From the NCBI GenBank assembly GCA_945893365.1, contig CAMDED010000085.1, positions 1 through 32,508 of the forward strand: a stretch of DNA of 32,508 bases, read 5' to 3'. Positions 1 through 7,089 of this stretch are shown one piece after another (the stretch's first letter is position 1; each line of letters begins with the position of its first letter). A program made the translations under genes and the position numbers. The notes under the pieces were generated by a model that saw nothing but the letters and a program-made list of their open reading frames with translations, was not told where the DNA came from and made no database searches. The DNA comes from Candidatus Sulfopaludibacter sp. SbA3 (GTDB taxonomy: Bacteria; Acidobacteriota; Terriglobia; Bryobacterales; Bryobacteraceae).

Positions 1-150
1 TCGTTGTAGTCCTTCACGAATCGCTCCAATACCTCGTTGGCTTCCTCCACCGTCTTCGCCTTCGCCAGCCGCAGTTCACTCTTCAGCCGGTCCTGAAATG
101 TCTTCCACATCCGCTCGATCCGCCCTTTCGCTTGCGGAGATAGCGCCCGA
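1..150 (-). pseudogene. Transposase C-terminal fragment (ISNCY-like)
   Basis: Read on the minus strand from about 150 down to the window edge, one open frame gives the peptide SPQAKGRIERMWKTFQDRLK followed by a helix-rich stretch ending in ERFVKDYN. The S-P-x-A-K-G-R-I-E-R motif is typical of the DDE/integrase core (around the last catalytic glutamate) of ISNCY-type transposases. The frame stays open beyond 150 but stops resembling a transposase there, and the plus strand begins to look coding instead. The upstream two thirds of the transposase are therefore missing on this side. The gene continues past the left edge, so its 3' end cannot be judged. It is probably a relic or the broken end of an insertion sequence. 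The family is a confident call; the exact junction (about 147-160) is not. Confidence 0.7.
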
Positions 151-155
151 GAGGC

Positions 156-293
156 ACCGTGTACACGGCGGCTGAAATGCGGCGGGTGGTCCAGATCGGT
201 GATCCCGCCACTGTGCTTGAGATTCACGAATGGAAGCGGAAGTTTGACGGGCGGGTGCGGGAGTACCAGGCGCGAAAAGGGGAAGGGGCCTGA
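156..293 (+). pseudogene. Orphan C-terminal coding remnant, unknown family
   Basis: An open plus-strand frame without a start codon runs to a TGA at 291-293. From about 159 it reads like real protein, with charged helical segments such as EIHEWKRKFDGRVREYQARK. It ends four bases before the ATG of the excisionase-like gene, the spacing expected inside an operon. I read it as the tail of an element gene whose front was removed when the neighbouring transposase DNA arrived. I do not recognise the family. The in-frame stop at 141-143 shows that the frame cannot extend leftwards through the transposase segment. Confidence 0.45.
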
Positions 294-297
294 CGAT

Positions 298-504
298 ATG
301 AGCAGCCGAATGTCGATTCCCGAGATCGCTGAGCGGCTGTCCGTCGGGCGGATCGCGGTCTACGCGATGCTGGAACAGGGCATCATTCCCGCCGTCCGCC
401 TTGGCCGACGGTGGATCGTCACCAGGCACGCCTTCGAAAATTGGGAGCGCACATGCGGGATGCCGACTGGACTTCCACGGAAAACCGAGCATAAGGTGAC
501 CTGA
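298..504 (+). CDS. Excisionase-like small helix-turn-helix protein
   Basis: This 68-residue protein contains a MerR/excisionase-type winged helix: MSIPEIAERLSVGRIAVYAM (residues 5-24) followed by a basic wing with VRLGRRWIV. Proteins of this shape bind DNA next to tyrosine integrases and either direct excision or repress the element. The gene sits four bases upstream of the integrase start and four bases downstream of the preceding TGA, so the three frames look co-transcribed. The ATG at 298 is preferred. An in-frame ATG at 310 would still keep the whole helix-turn-helix. A role as recombination directionality factor is inferred from fold and position; a plain transcription regulator is possible. 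Confidence 0.75.
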   Translation: MSSRMSIPEIAERLSVGRIAVYAMLEQGIIPAVRLGRRWIVTRHAFENWERTCGMPTGLPRKTEHKVT

Positions 505-508
505 CCTT

Positions 509-1714
509 ATGCCAGTCTACAAACGCAAGTACCGGTCGGGAAAGGCGGTGTGGTACTTCCAATTCGCCCCGCCAGGATCGACACGCCAAAATCAGAATCT
601 GATCACCGAATCTGGATTCGCAACAAAACAGGAGGCGACAGCCGCAGAGGTCGTCCGCCGCAACGAGGAACTGTTGCGCCATGCAGCCACCGGCGGAGTG
701 GTCGCGCCCATGCCGACGACTCTGGCGATGCTTTTGGCAGAGTTCATGAAGCAGTACGCGCAAGAAAACCTGGCACCGAAAACGGTTGAGCGATATAGCG
801 AGATGGCAGAGTACATCGCGCCGGAGCTGCTCGCGATGAACATGACCGAGATCACGCCGCTTCACCTCAGTCGCGAGTGGACGCGTTTACTGAAGTGCGG
901 CGGCCACGCGCGCAAGTCCAAGACGCCTCGCGCGATGAAGCCGAAGACGGTCAGAAACATCGCCGGTTTCGTGTCCTCTGCATTTGTGCGCGCGATCAAG
1001 TGGGGGCTGGCGACCACAAATCCGGTCACCCACAGCGACCTTCCGAAGGTGAGAAAGCGCATCGGAATGGCACTGCTCCCATCGGAGCAGGACCGCCTAA
1101 CCCAGTGTGCGACCGGCCCATGGTGCCTCCCGGCGTTCCTTGATGTGGCGGCAGCGACTGGCGCGCGTCGCGGGGAGGTTTTGGCCCTCCGATGGTCGGA
1201 CGTCAAAGGCATGCTTGTCTTCATTGATCGATCACTCTGCCAGACCAGGGACGGGCTCGTGTTCAAGAGCACCAAGACGGAGGAGCCCCGGAATGTGGAG
1301 TTGCCGCCGTCAATGCTGGCGTCCCTCGACGCGCATAGACTGCGCCAGGATGAGTTCCGCCACCAGTTCGGCCCGGACTATCGCAGCGATCTGGACCTGA
1401 TCTTCGCCAACCCGGATGGATCACCGCTGATGCCTAATTCGATTTCGTCAACGGTGTCGCGGCTCTGCCGGCGGCTGGGCCTGCCCAAGGGAGCATCGCT
1501 CCACGTCCTTCGACACAGCCACGCGAGCCTCCTCCTGGCCGACGGCGTCGACCTCGCGACCGTCTCCGCGCGCCTCGGCCACTCATCCGTGCGCACGACC
1601 GCAGATATCTACAGCCACGCGATCCGCGGCAAGGACCACGCCGCCGCCCAGTGTTGGGACGACATCATGCAGCGATCACGCAGCGAGACAGAGAAATCTA
1701 AAAGTGTAAACTAA
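509..1714 (+). CDS. int: Tyrosine recombinase (site-specific integrase)
   Basis: This 401-residue protein has the two-part layout of phage and island integrases. The N-terminal half has an arm-binding segment (about residues 1-60) and a SAM-like core-binding domain (about 70-185, with LAPKTVERYSEMAEYIAPEL). The C-terminal half is the catalytic domain, with TGARRGEVLALRW (Arg220), HVLRHSHASLL (His332, Arg335), LGHSSVRTT (His358) and the nucleophile in IYSHA (Tyr368), so all the visible active-site residues are intact. It would catalyse integration and excision between attachment sites. It follows the excisionase-like gene by four bases. Hand counting 1501-1560 gives 43 of 60 G+C, far above the cargo gene downstream. 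A tRNA 3' end lies 3.2 kb downstream and is its likely target-site duplicate. Confidence 0.93.
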   Translation: MPVYKRKYRSGKAVWYFQFAPPGSTRQNQNLITESGFATKQEATAAEVVRRNEELLRHAATGGVVAPMPTTLAMLLAEFMKQYAQENLAPKTVERYSEMAEYIAPELLAMNMTEITPLHLSREWTRLLKCGGHARKSKTPRAMKPKTVRNIAGFVSSAFVRAIKWGLATTNPVTHSDLPKVRKRIGMALLPSEQDRLTQCATGPWCLPAFLDVAAATGARRGEVLALRWSDVKGMLVFIDRSLCQTRDGLVFKSTKTEEPRNVELPPSMLASLDAHRLRQDEFRHQFGPDYRSDLDLIFANPDGSPLMPNSISSTVSRLCRRLGLPKGASLHVLRHSHASLLLADGVDLATVSARLGHSSVRTTADIYSHAIRGKDHAAAQCWDDIMQRSRSETEKSKSVN

Positions 1715-1731
1715 TGCATTGCAAAGCGGAT

Positions 1732-1750
1732 CGTCGGACCGAATCCGACG
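1732..1750 (+). terminator. Perfect 7-bp hairpin after the integrase
   Basis: The arms CGTCGGA (1732-1738) and TCCGACG (1744-1750) are perfect inverted copies around a 5-nt loop, starting 17 bases after the integrase stop. No T-tract follows, so it is at best a weak intrinsic terminator. It could equally be a recombinase arm site. The remaining bases up to the next gene (1751-1980) show nothing I can name. Confidence 0.35.
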
Positions 1751-1980
1751 TCTCGGGACAAGCCGGACTGCAACCGCACCGAGTCAACGCCAGCGCTCAT
1801 CACGAGGGTTAGAGTCCGGCCCGGGCAAAATAGGTAGCCGTCTCGTGTCCCCGCCCAAGTCGAACCGCAGATGCCAGGCAAGACAACGCTGCGAAACAAC
1901 GACATCTGCGCTGCCCGGCGCATTCCTCGCTGCCCGGCACCGAATTGGACTACCCTCCAAGACCACATTTGCTATAGTTC

Positions 1981-1987
1981 GAGGTGG
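1981..1987 (+). promoter_or_regulatory. Ribosome binding site deciding the HD-Hsp90 start
   Basis: GAGGTGG lies 11 bases before the ATG at 1999. The alternative in-frame GTG at 1984 sits inside this purine block and would have no ribosome binding site of its own. The ATG is therefore preferred. Confidence 0.5.
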
Positions 1988-1998
1988 TTCAACCACAC

Positions 1999-4740
1999 AT
2001 GCCCGGCCATCGTGTAACGGAAACTAAGCTCTTCAAGCTGTTGAAGAAACGCGAAGCCAAGGACGGCTTCGAAGCAGCGGAAATTTCATCGCAGGTGGCT
2101 CATGTTGTTGCTGAGGCGTGGCCTTTGCTCCAGCATGTTTGCCGAAGCTTCCCTCAGTACACCCTGCACGATCCCGATCATTCCTTTCGGGTCGCGCAGA
2201 ATATGTCACGGTTGGTCCCAGAAACCACTCTGGCCAACTTGAATAGCGTGGAACTTTCGATCCTTCTCTTAGCTGCGTACCTGCATGACATCGGTATGGC
2301 TGCGAGTCAAGAAGAATTCTATGCTTGGTTGGAATCTGCCGAATATCATTCGTTTCTTGGGACGCATGATAAATGGGCGCAGGCTCTGCGCGCGATTGAA
2401 TGGGGACCCGATTTCGAACACCGTATGCATTTCGAAGGCATTCGGGATTTCGAGCGCTCTGATGACTTTGAGCACTACCGAATTCGCAAGCGGCGAATGC
2501 GACCGCGTGACGTCAGCAGCGAAACTCCTGATGCGCAAACCGTGGATCTTCGTCGTCTACAAGACGTCATGTACACAGAATTCCTTCGGGAGAGCCACGC
2601 GGCACGGGGCGCCACATTCGTCATAGAACACTTTGGGCCGTCTGGGACTTCCGACCATAAAATCCGAATCGGCGAAGTCAACTACGCTGACCAAGTTGCC
2701 TTGGTGTGCAAATCGCACTGGGAAACGGCCCTGTCCCTTAAAACGGATAAATACAGACGGGACGGCTATGTCGGGATGCTCCCGGTCAACCTGCAATACT
2801 GTGCGATCATTCTACGCCTTGCCGATTTAATCGAGTTAGACCCAGAGCGAACGCCCAAGGTTTTGATGGATTTCATCCTGCTGGACCTCGAACATCACGG
2901 CGATAGCGAAGGCGCGGTGGAGCAAGCCCGCTTGAAATCAGGCGATGAATGGGCTAAGCATCGCGCCATCCTAGGCTACAAAATTTCGCCGGATGAAGTG
3001 CGAATTGAGGCCAAGTGCGCTCACCCTGCGATTCAGCGCGGTCTTAAGGAGTGGTGTCACTATATAGATCGAGAGAGACAGGATTGCAGGCTCGTAGTTC
3101 ATGATAATCGGCGCGACATCACTGACCAATATCACCTGCGGCTGGAAACTGAAGTCAGGGCCGATTATATCGAGTCAGATGGTTCGTACCTTTATTCCGA
3201 TTTCAAGTTCCAACTGGACTATGAGCGCATTGTTGAACTCCTGATGGGGACAGAGTTATGGGGCGATCCTGCTGTCGTGCTGCGGGAACTGTTGCAGAAT
3301 GCAATCGATGCTTGTCACCATCGGGCGGCGACGAGTCTGGAGCAAGGGCGGCCGTACACACCACGAATAGTTTTCAGACTGCACCCCTCGCATGAGGCCC
3401 CGCTCGGTGTAACGCTGACCTGTGAGGACAACGGCACCGGAATGGACAAACGAATTGTCGAAACGTTCTTGATGCGAATAGGTCGTTCCTACTATCAGTC
3501 GAACGAATTCCGAAGGCAGAACCTTCCATTTTATCCAATTAGCCATTTTGGGTTAGGTGTGATGTCATGCTTCATGATCGCCGGTAAAGTCAGGATTGAA
3601 ACGCAACGTTACAGCGATGGCGCCGAAGCCAGCTTGCCATTGTTGGTTGAGATCGCGGCGAGCGGGCGGTACGTTGTCATGCGCCCGCTTTCGAAATTGC
3701 GGGAAGGCACTGCTGTTGCGCTGGATATTGACCAGGCAGGCATCGGTCACTTCGACCCGCGCCTAATGGACCGGGAACACATGATTCACCGGCGAATGCG
3801 TGGTGACTTCCCGGAGCCTTGGTTCTTCGGAGATCAAGCGCATAGCGTTCTTCAGCGATTAGCTGTTCACCTTGATATTCCCATTGAATTCGAAGGTCCA
3901 CATGGCAAGACCATCATCCCGGCATGCGGATTTGAGCTTGCCGTCATTGACTGGTCAAGACTCCTGTGCATGAATACTCGCCACCGTGAGTTCGTTTTCA
4001 ACTTCACCTACGAGGAAACAGGTGGGTTGGCAGGCGGCTTCCGTTTTCTCTTTCCGCTTACTGACGGCGGGGATTTGTGCCTCGGCTGTGCAGTGGAGTC
4101 CCTTTTCAAAATGGTTATTGATATTGATGGGGACCTGTGTTTGACAACACCAGGCTATAAGGACCAGCGTATGAACCTCGACTTCGGGATCAAAGAGGAG
4201 TGGGGGCATTCCGAGAGCAGGGGCGTGTACCGACATAAGTTCAATCAAAAGCCGCCCCACGGTAAGGAGCACGAGTACGATTCCGACTCGGATCTTTTGG
4301 AAGTGGTGAAGGCCAGTTTCCGATGGTCGCAAGATGGTTTGTACGTTGGGCCTCTGGCGTTTAAGCGTCCAGACGTAGAGGAGAAGAGGGAAGACTCGGA
4401 TAAGAGGAACCCGGATGAACCGAGTGTGTTCACCCATGTGCCGGTCCCAGGGTTGAATGCCGCTGACATCGATATACGCGGACCGTGGCGCGTGAGCCTG
4501 AACGTCCAACGGTCAGATTTCCAGGGCGGCGCTGCACTTGAGAATTTTAGGCAGCGGTACTACGCCTTGGCAGCAGAAATGTGGAGGCGTATCTTGACTA
4601 CCCCCGGCCTGTTTTCGACGGTAGCAGCACGGGACTCGTTTGTGAGGGCCCTTCTTCAACGGGCGTCGTGGCCGCTGGAGTCGTACTTGCGCCCAATTGT
4701 TGACAGCCTACCGGAGCTTCGGGTGGCCGAACAGGCGTGA
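1999..4740 (+). CDS. HD phosphohydrolase fused to Hsp90-type ATPase
   Basis: This 913-residue protein has no signal peptide or membrane segment. The N-terminal part has an HD-type metal centre: LHDPDHSF (His57), AYLHDIGMA (His96-Asp97) and RLADLIELD (Asp276). The middle carries a GHKL/Hsp90 ATP-binding fold: LRELLQNAIDAC (Glu430, Asn434, Asp437), EDNGTGM (Asp477) and SHFGLGVMSCF (Gly518-Gly520). The last 350 residues are not assigned. HD domains cleave phosphoester bonds, often in nucleotides, and an Hsp90-type ATPase can act as a conformational switch. A sensor-effector in cell defence is a reasonable inference, but nothing in the sequence proves it. It is the only sizeable gene between the integrase and the tRNA 3' end. 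Its base composition is lower than its neighbours' (29 of 60 G+C at 2281-2340), which fits an acquired gene. Confidence 0.85.
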   Translation: MPGHRVTETKLFKLLKKREAKDGFEAAEISSQVAHVVAEAWPLLQHVCRSFPQYTLHDPDHSFRVAQNMSRLVPETTLANLNSVELSILLLAAYLHDIGMAASQEEFYAWLESAEYHSFLGTHDKWAQALRAIEWGPDFEHRMHFEGIRDFERSDDFEHYRIRKRRMRPRDVSSETPDAQTVDLRRLQDVMYTEFLRESHAARGATFVIEHFGPSGTSDHKIRIGEVNYADQVALVCKSHWETALSLKTDKYRRDGYVGMLPVNLQYCAIILRLADLIELDPERTPKVLMDFILLDLEHHGDSEGAVEQARLKSGDEWAKHRAILGYKISPDEVRIEAKCAHPAIQRGLKEWCHYIDRERQDCRLVVHDNRRDITDQYHLRLETEVRADYIESDGSYLYSDFKFQLDYERIVELLMGTELWGDPAVVLRELLQNAIDACHHRAATSLEQGRPYTPRIVFRLHPSHEAPLGVTLTCEDNGTGMDKRIVETFLMRIGRSYYQSNEFRRQNLPFYPISHFGLGVMSCFMIAGKVRIETQRYSDGAEASLPLLVEIAASGRYVVMRPLSKLREGTAVALDIDQAGIGHFDPRLMDREHMIHRRMRGDFPEPWFFGDQAHSVLQRLAVHLDIPIEFEGPHGKTIIPACGFELAVIDWSRLLCMNTRHREFVFNFTYEETGGLAGGFRFLFPLTDGGDLCLGCAVESLFKMVIDIDGDLCLTTPGYKDQRMNLDFGIKEEWGHSESRGVYRHKFNQKPPHGKEHEYDSDSDLLEVVKASFRWSQDGLYVGPLAFKRPDVEEKREDSDKRNPDEPSVFTHVPVPGLNAADIDIRGPWRVSLNVQRSDFQGGAALENFRQRYYALAAEMWRRILTTPGLFSTVAARDSFVRALLQRASWPLESYLRPIVDSLPELRVAEQA

Positions 4741-4951
4741 GTGCTCGGGGTTGGATGGTGGAGCGGCCGGAGGGCCTGAGTCCGCAATTTTCCGGAATGC
4801 GGCGGCGTCAGCGCGCGCCCTGGGCCCACGACCGCGCTGTGACTGCGCTGTGACGTCGGCGCTTCGTGGCGGTGTTTCGGAGCATCATGGAAAACCAACT
4901 GCACTGAAACCACAACTACTTAGACCCAACCGAACTGGACTGAACTGCCAG
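4741..4951. other. Gene-free stretch between cargo gene and att-like site
   Basis: No convincing coding frame, RNA or strong terminator is visible. The open frames here are short and lack ribosome binding sites. The stretch ends at the tRNA 3' fragment, so it would be the right-hand non-coding arm of the island. Confidence 0.5.
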
Positions 4952-4982
4952 CCGTCGGGTTCGATTCCCGTTAGCGCTACCA
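4952..4982 (+). other. tRNA 3'-end fragment, probable attachment site
   Basis: The segment contains a T-arm with loop TTCGATT (4960-4966). Its stem arms TCGGG and CCCGT form four Watson-Crick pairs and one T-T mismatch. It continues with a seven-base acceptor strand TAGCGCT, an A discriminator and encoded CCA. No D-arm, anticodon arm or 5' acceptor strand (AGCGCTA or a wobble variant) lies upstream, so this is not a complete tRNA. Such 3'-end copies are the classic footprint of integrase-mediated insertion into a tRNA gene. Because the fragment points right, the intact tRNA would lie left of the window. The amino-acid identity cannot be read from this fragment. Confidence 0.75.
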
Positions 4983-5091
4983 TGTTTTCATAGAGTTACG
5001 GGCTTCAGGTGACGAGGAGTGACGACGCGGGTTGCGCCAGAAGCGCGACAAGGCGAAAGCGCCGTTCCTTTCGGGAATATACTTAGAACAG
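4983..5091. other. Short spacer between att-like site and antitoxin-like gene
   Basis: Nothing assignable is seen except that the frame of the following small gene is open back to a TTG at 5032, with an AGGAG block some 14 bases upstream. That TTG is an alternative start adding 20 residues. Confidence 0.35.
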
Positions 5092-5328
5092 ATGCGCGAC
5101 CAGCCGTCCCCTGAAACTCTAGCCTTCGTAGCTGAAGCAAATGCCTCCGTTGCCGCCGCGCAGGCAGCATCTCTCGCTGCCGGCGTCCCGATTGTGTACA
5201 AGGATGCAGAAGGGCGATATGTCGAGGAGTACCCGGGTGGACGGATCTTCGAGATTTGTTTTCATCCCGGCGAAAGTGGCGACCGCCATGTCGAAATCGT
5301 GCGCGAACTCGCCGGATCTATCCGCTGA
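5092..5328 (+). CDS. Antitoxin-like small protein upstream of zeta toxin
   Basis: The 78 residues begin with an Ala-rich helix (PETLAFVAEANASVAAAQAA) and end in a compact beta-rich tail with VEEYPGGRIFEI. The stop codon overlaps or abuts the start of the zeta-type kinase frame, an arrangement usual for antitoxin-toxin pairs. The ATG at 5092 is chosen because the helix begins there; a TTG at 5032 would give 98 residues. The antitoxin role rests on the neighbour, not on a recognised antitoxin fold. Because the partner is frameshifted, the gene may be a leftover. Confidence 0.55.
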   Translation: MRDQPSPETLAFVAEANASVAAAQAASLAAGVPIVYKDAEGRYVEEYPGGRIFEICFHPGESGDRHVEIVRELAGSIR

Positions 5329-5917
5329 CCCCGCCCTCTATCATTCCGCCTGTATTGATCGTCGTTGCCGGACCGAACGGTTCGGGCAAGAGCACAGTGA
5401 CAAGCCAGCTTCGCCTGCACGACCGGATGCCAGTGCTCGATCCCGACGCCATCGCCCGCATCGCGAATTCGTCGGATCCAAGTCGGGCCGCGATGCGGCG
5501 GGGCGCGAAGTGCTCTCGCAGTGGAGGCAGTTCATCGAACGCCGCGTCAGTTTTGCCATTGAAACAACGCTGGCGGGCATCGGTCCGATCGAACGCATCA
5601 GACAGGCCCGAATTGCGGGGTATGGAGTTCGGGTGTACTACGTCGCTATCGACACACCGGAACTCAATGTCGAACGCGTGCGCCGCCGGGTTCTTCAGGG
5701 AGGGCATGGCATCCCCGAACGCGATATTCGCCGTCGCTACGACCGCAGCCTTACAAACGCTCCAGTCGTGCTGACACTAGCCGAGCAGGCGTCGGTGTTG
5801 GACAACTCCTATCACCAGACCATGACAGTCGCCGAGATCGAATCCGGGATTGTTTCGTGGCGAGCCCCGAACGTGCCCACGTGGGCCGCGAAGATTCTTG
5901 CCGCCATTGGGCGTTGA
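5325..5917 (+). pseudogene. Zeta-toxin-type kinase, frameshifted
   Basis: Two adjoining frames together make one zeta-toxin/AAA-type nucleotide kinase of about 197 residues. The first frame carries the P-loop VVAGPNGSGKST (about 5358-5393) and the substrate-site motif LDPDAIAR. The second, from about 5504, carries REVLSQWRQFIERR, the family-typical FAIETTLAG and an arginine-rich lid with RRRYDRS. The switch falls within 5492-5504, in the GC-rich run gcggcgggg, and needs a single-base indel. Zeta kinases phosphorylate UDP-N-acetylglucosamine or related nucleotides and are neutralised by a small partner. The start is unclear: CTG at 5325 or TTG at 5355, with no good ribosome binding site. It is either a dead gene or a sequencing error in the GC run. 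Confidence 0.75.
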
Positions 5918-6198
5918 GTTCTCCTTCATCCGCGCCGCGAGTCCCTTGCAGATTCGGTTGAAGCGTTGAACGCGTTACTCGCCTTGCCACATGCCGCTTT
6001 CCTCCGAACCGAGGAAAGTCCACCTATGGCAGTCTTACGCCCAGTGAAATGGACATGTACTAAGCCGTCACTTCGGGCTTGCAAAACTGCGGCGATTCTC
6101 GAAAATTTCGTGACGTGTTATGCTTCGGATCACGCGCAGGATTTCTCTTTCTTGCGCTTGCGCCTCCTCTGTAAACACGGCCCGCACAACGGCAAGCG
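5918..6198. other. Gene-free spacer containing one hairpin
   Basis: No coding frame of quality is visible. The one clear structure is a perfect 8-bp hairpin at 5997-6018 (CTTTCCTC / GAGGAAAG, 6-nt loop). No T-tract follows it, so terminator activity is doubtful. Confidence 0.4.
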
Positions 6199-6378
6199 AT
6201 GAATTCACCAACTGACGACGATCCTGATCTCGAGCAGATTCATGAATTGTTTGCGGCCGAAGAAACCGCGCTCGTCGAAGCCCGGGCTCAGGTCGCGTGG
6301 CACGAGCGGGCACTGGCCGAACTGGCAAAGGCGCATCCCGAGGTGGCGGCCTTGCGTCCACCCGTCCTCGACTGTTGA
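6199..6378 (+). CDS. Small hypothetical protein (59 aa)
   Basis: ATG at 6199 to TGA at 6376 encodes a small acidic, helical protein (EQIHELFAAEETALVEARAQ near its start). The composition, rich in Ala and Glu with regular hydrophobic spacing, looks like a genuine short helix pair rather than a random frame. No family is recognised and no strong ribosome binding site is visible. It stands alone between the zeta pseudogene and the terminase relic and may itself be a phage or element leftover. Confidence 0.4.
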   Translation: MNSPTDDDPDLEQIHELFAAEETALVEARAQVAWHERALAELAKAHPEVAALRPPVLDC

Positions 6379-6534
6379 AATCCGCGAAATGAAAATTCTC
6401 GTTTTTGAGCGATTTCGGGAGTCAAGATGCTGATAAGAAATGGATTAGGTCCGTTCACGTGTCGATTTTGGCCCCCCTCGAACGTGGTCGAAAGATGAGA
6501 AGTAGCATCAGCCAAAGGACTGAAACCAAACCAC

Positions 6535-7051
6535 TTGGGAAGAAAGCCGAAGCCGATCAGGGCGCAAATCGCTGCGGGCGACCCACGCAAGAAGGGCGTC
6601 CACAAACTGGAGCAGCAACTCGCGGCCGAGCCGAAGGCGTCGCGCGGCCTGCCGCCCTGCCCGACTACCTCGTGGGACGAGCGCGGGACGCGTGGACGTT
6701 CTGGTCGCACGAGCTGGAGTTGATGGACCTCGACCGCCGGCCCGACGGCCCGATGCTGGAGGGCGTGTGCATCGCGTACGACGCTGCGATTTCCTGCTAT
6801 GAAACGATCAAGACGCAGGGCCGGTTCATCGCGAAGAGGTTTTGAACCCGGCCACCAACAAGCTGGTCGTGGTGGACGTGAAGCCACACCCCGCCGTGCG
6901 GCAGGGGAACCAAGCGCTGGTTCTCTTGAAGGCGTTCTGTTCGGAATTCGGACTGTCGCCGGTGAGCCGGACGAGGCTGGCGGTGGACAAGTTGGATGAC
7001 GGCGAAGCGGATTTGATGGAGCTGCTGGGACGGCCAAGGGCGAAGCGAACG
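6535..7051 (+). pseudogene. P27-type phage terminase small subunit, frameshifted
   Basis: Three successive frames give one P27-like terminase small subunit. Frame one starts at TTG 6535 with GRKPKPIRAQIAAGDPRKKG, the family's N-terminal signature. Frame two, from about 6660, reads PDYLVGRARDAWTFWSHELE and LEGVCIAYDAAISCYE. Frame three, from about 6835, gives NPATNKLVVVDVKPHPAV and LVLLKAFCSEFGLSPVSRTR. Each switch needs a one-base indel. In phages this protein recognises DNA for packaging with the large terminase subunit, but no other phage structural or packaging gene is nearby. It is a solitary prophage or element relic. The IS630 relic follows directly, so the true 3' end is uncertain. Confidence 0.75.
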
Positions 7052-7089
7052 CCGCCCCCCGGTCGTGAATTGAAACGTTCAGAGCAGCA

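Larger units (their letters stand above)
298..4982 (+). mobile_element. Compact integrative island with a single large cargo gene
   Basis: The excisionase-like gene, tyrosine integrase, HD-Hsp90 gene and tRNA 3' fragment follow one another on the plus strand with no unrelated gene between them. This is the layout of a small tRNA-targeting integrative element. The left end is not seen: the gene before the excisionase is truncated by transposase DNA, and no second copy of the tRNA fragment is in the window. The true element probably extends further left. Whether it can still move cannot be told from this segment, although the integrase itself looks intact. Confidence 0.6.

Noticed and set aside
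3955-4509. Minus-strand 184-codon frame opposite the HD-Hsp90 gene.
   Set aside because: No ribosome binding site or family features are visible, and it is fully antisense to a protein with intact domains.
4952-4982. Complete tRNA gene.
   Set aside because: Only the T-arm, 3' acceptor strand and CCA are present; no matching 5' acceptor strand, D-arm or anticodon arm lies upstream.
5492-5504. Programmed frameshift in the zeta toxin gene.
   Set aside because: No slippery heptamer with a downstream pseudoknot was recognised. Frameshifting is not known for this family, so a mutation or read error is simpler.
6011-6021. GAGGAAAGTCC resembles the conserved 5' motif of bacterial RNase P RNA.
   Set aside because: The bases after it and the downstream sequence lack the other conserved RNase P segments, such as the ACAGAA block. 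The motif is simply one arm of a local hairpin.
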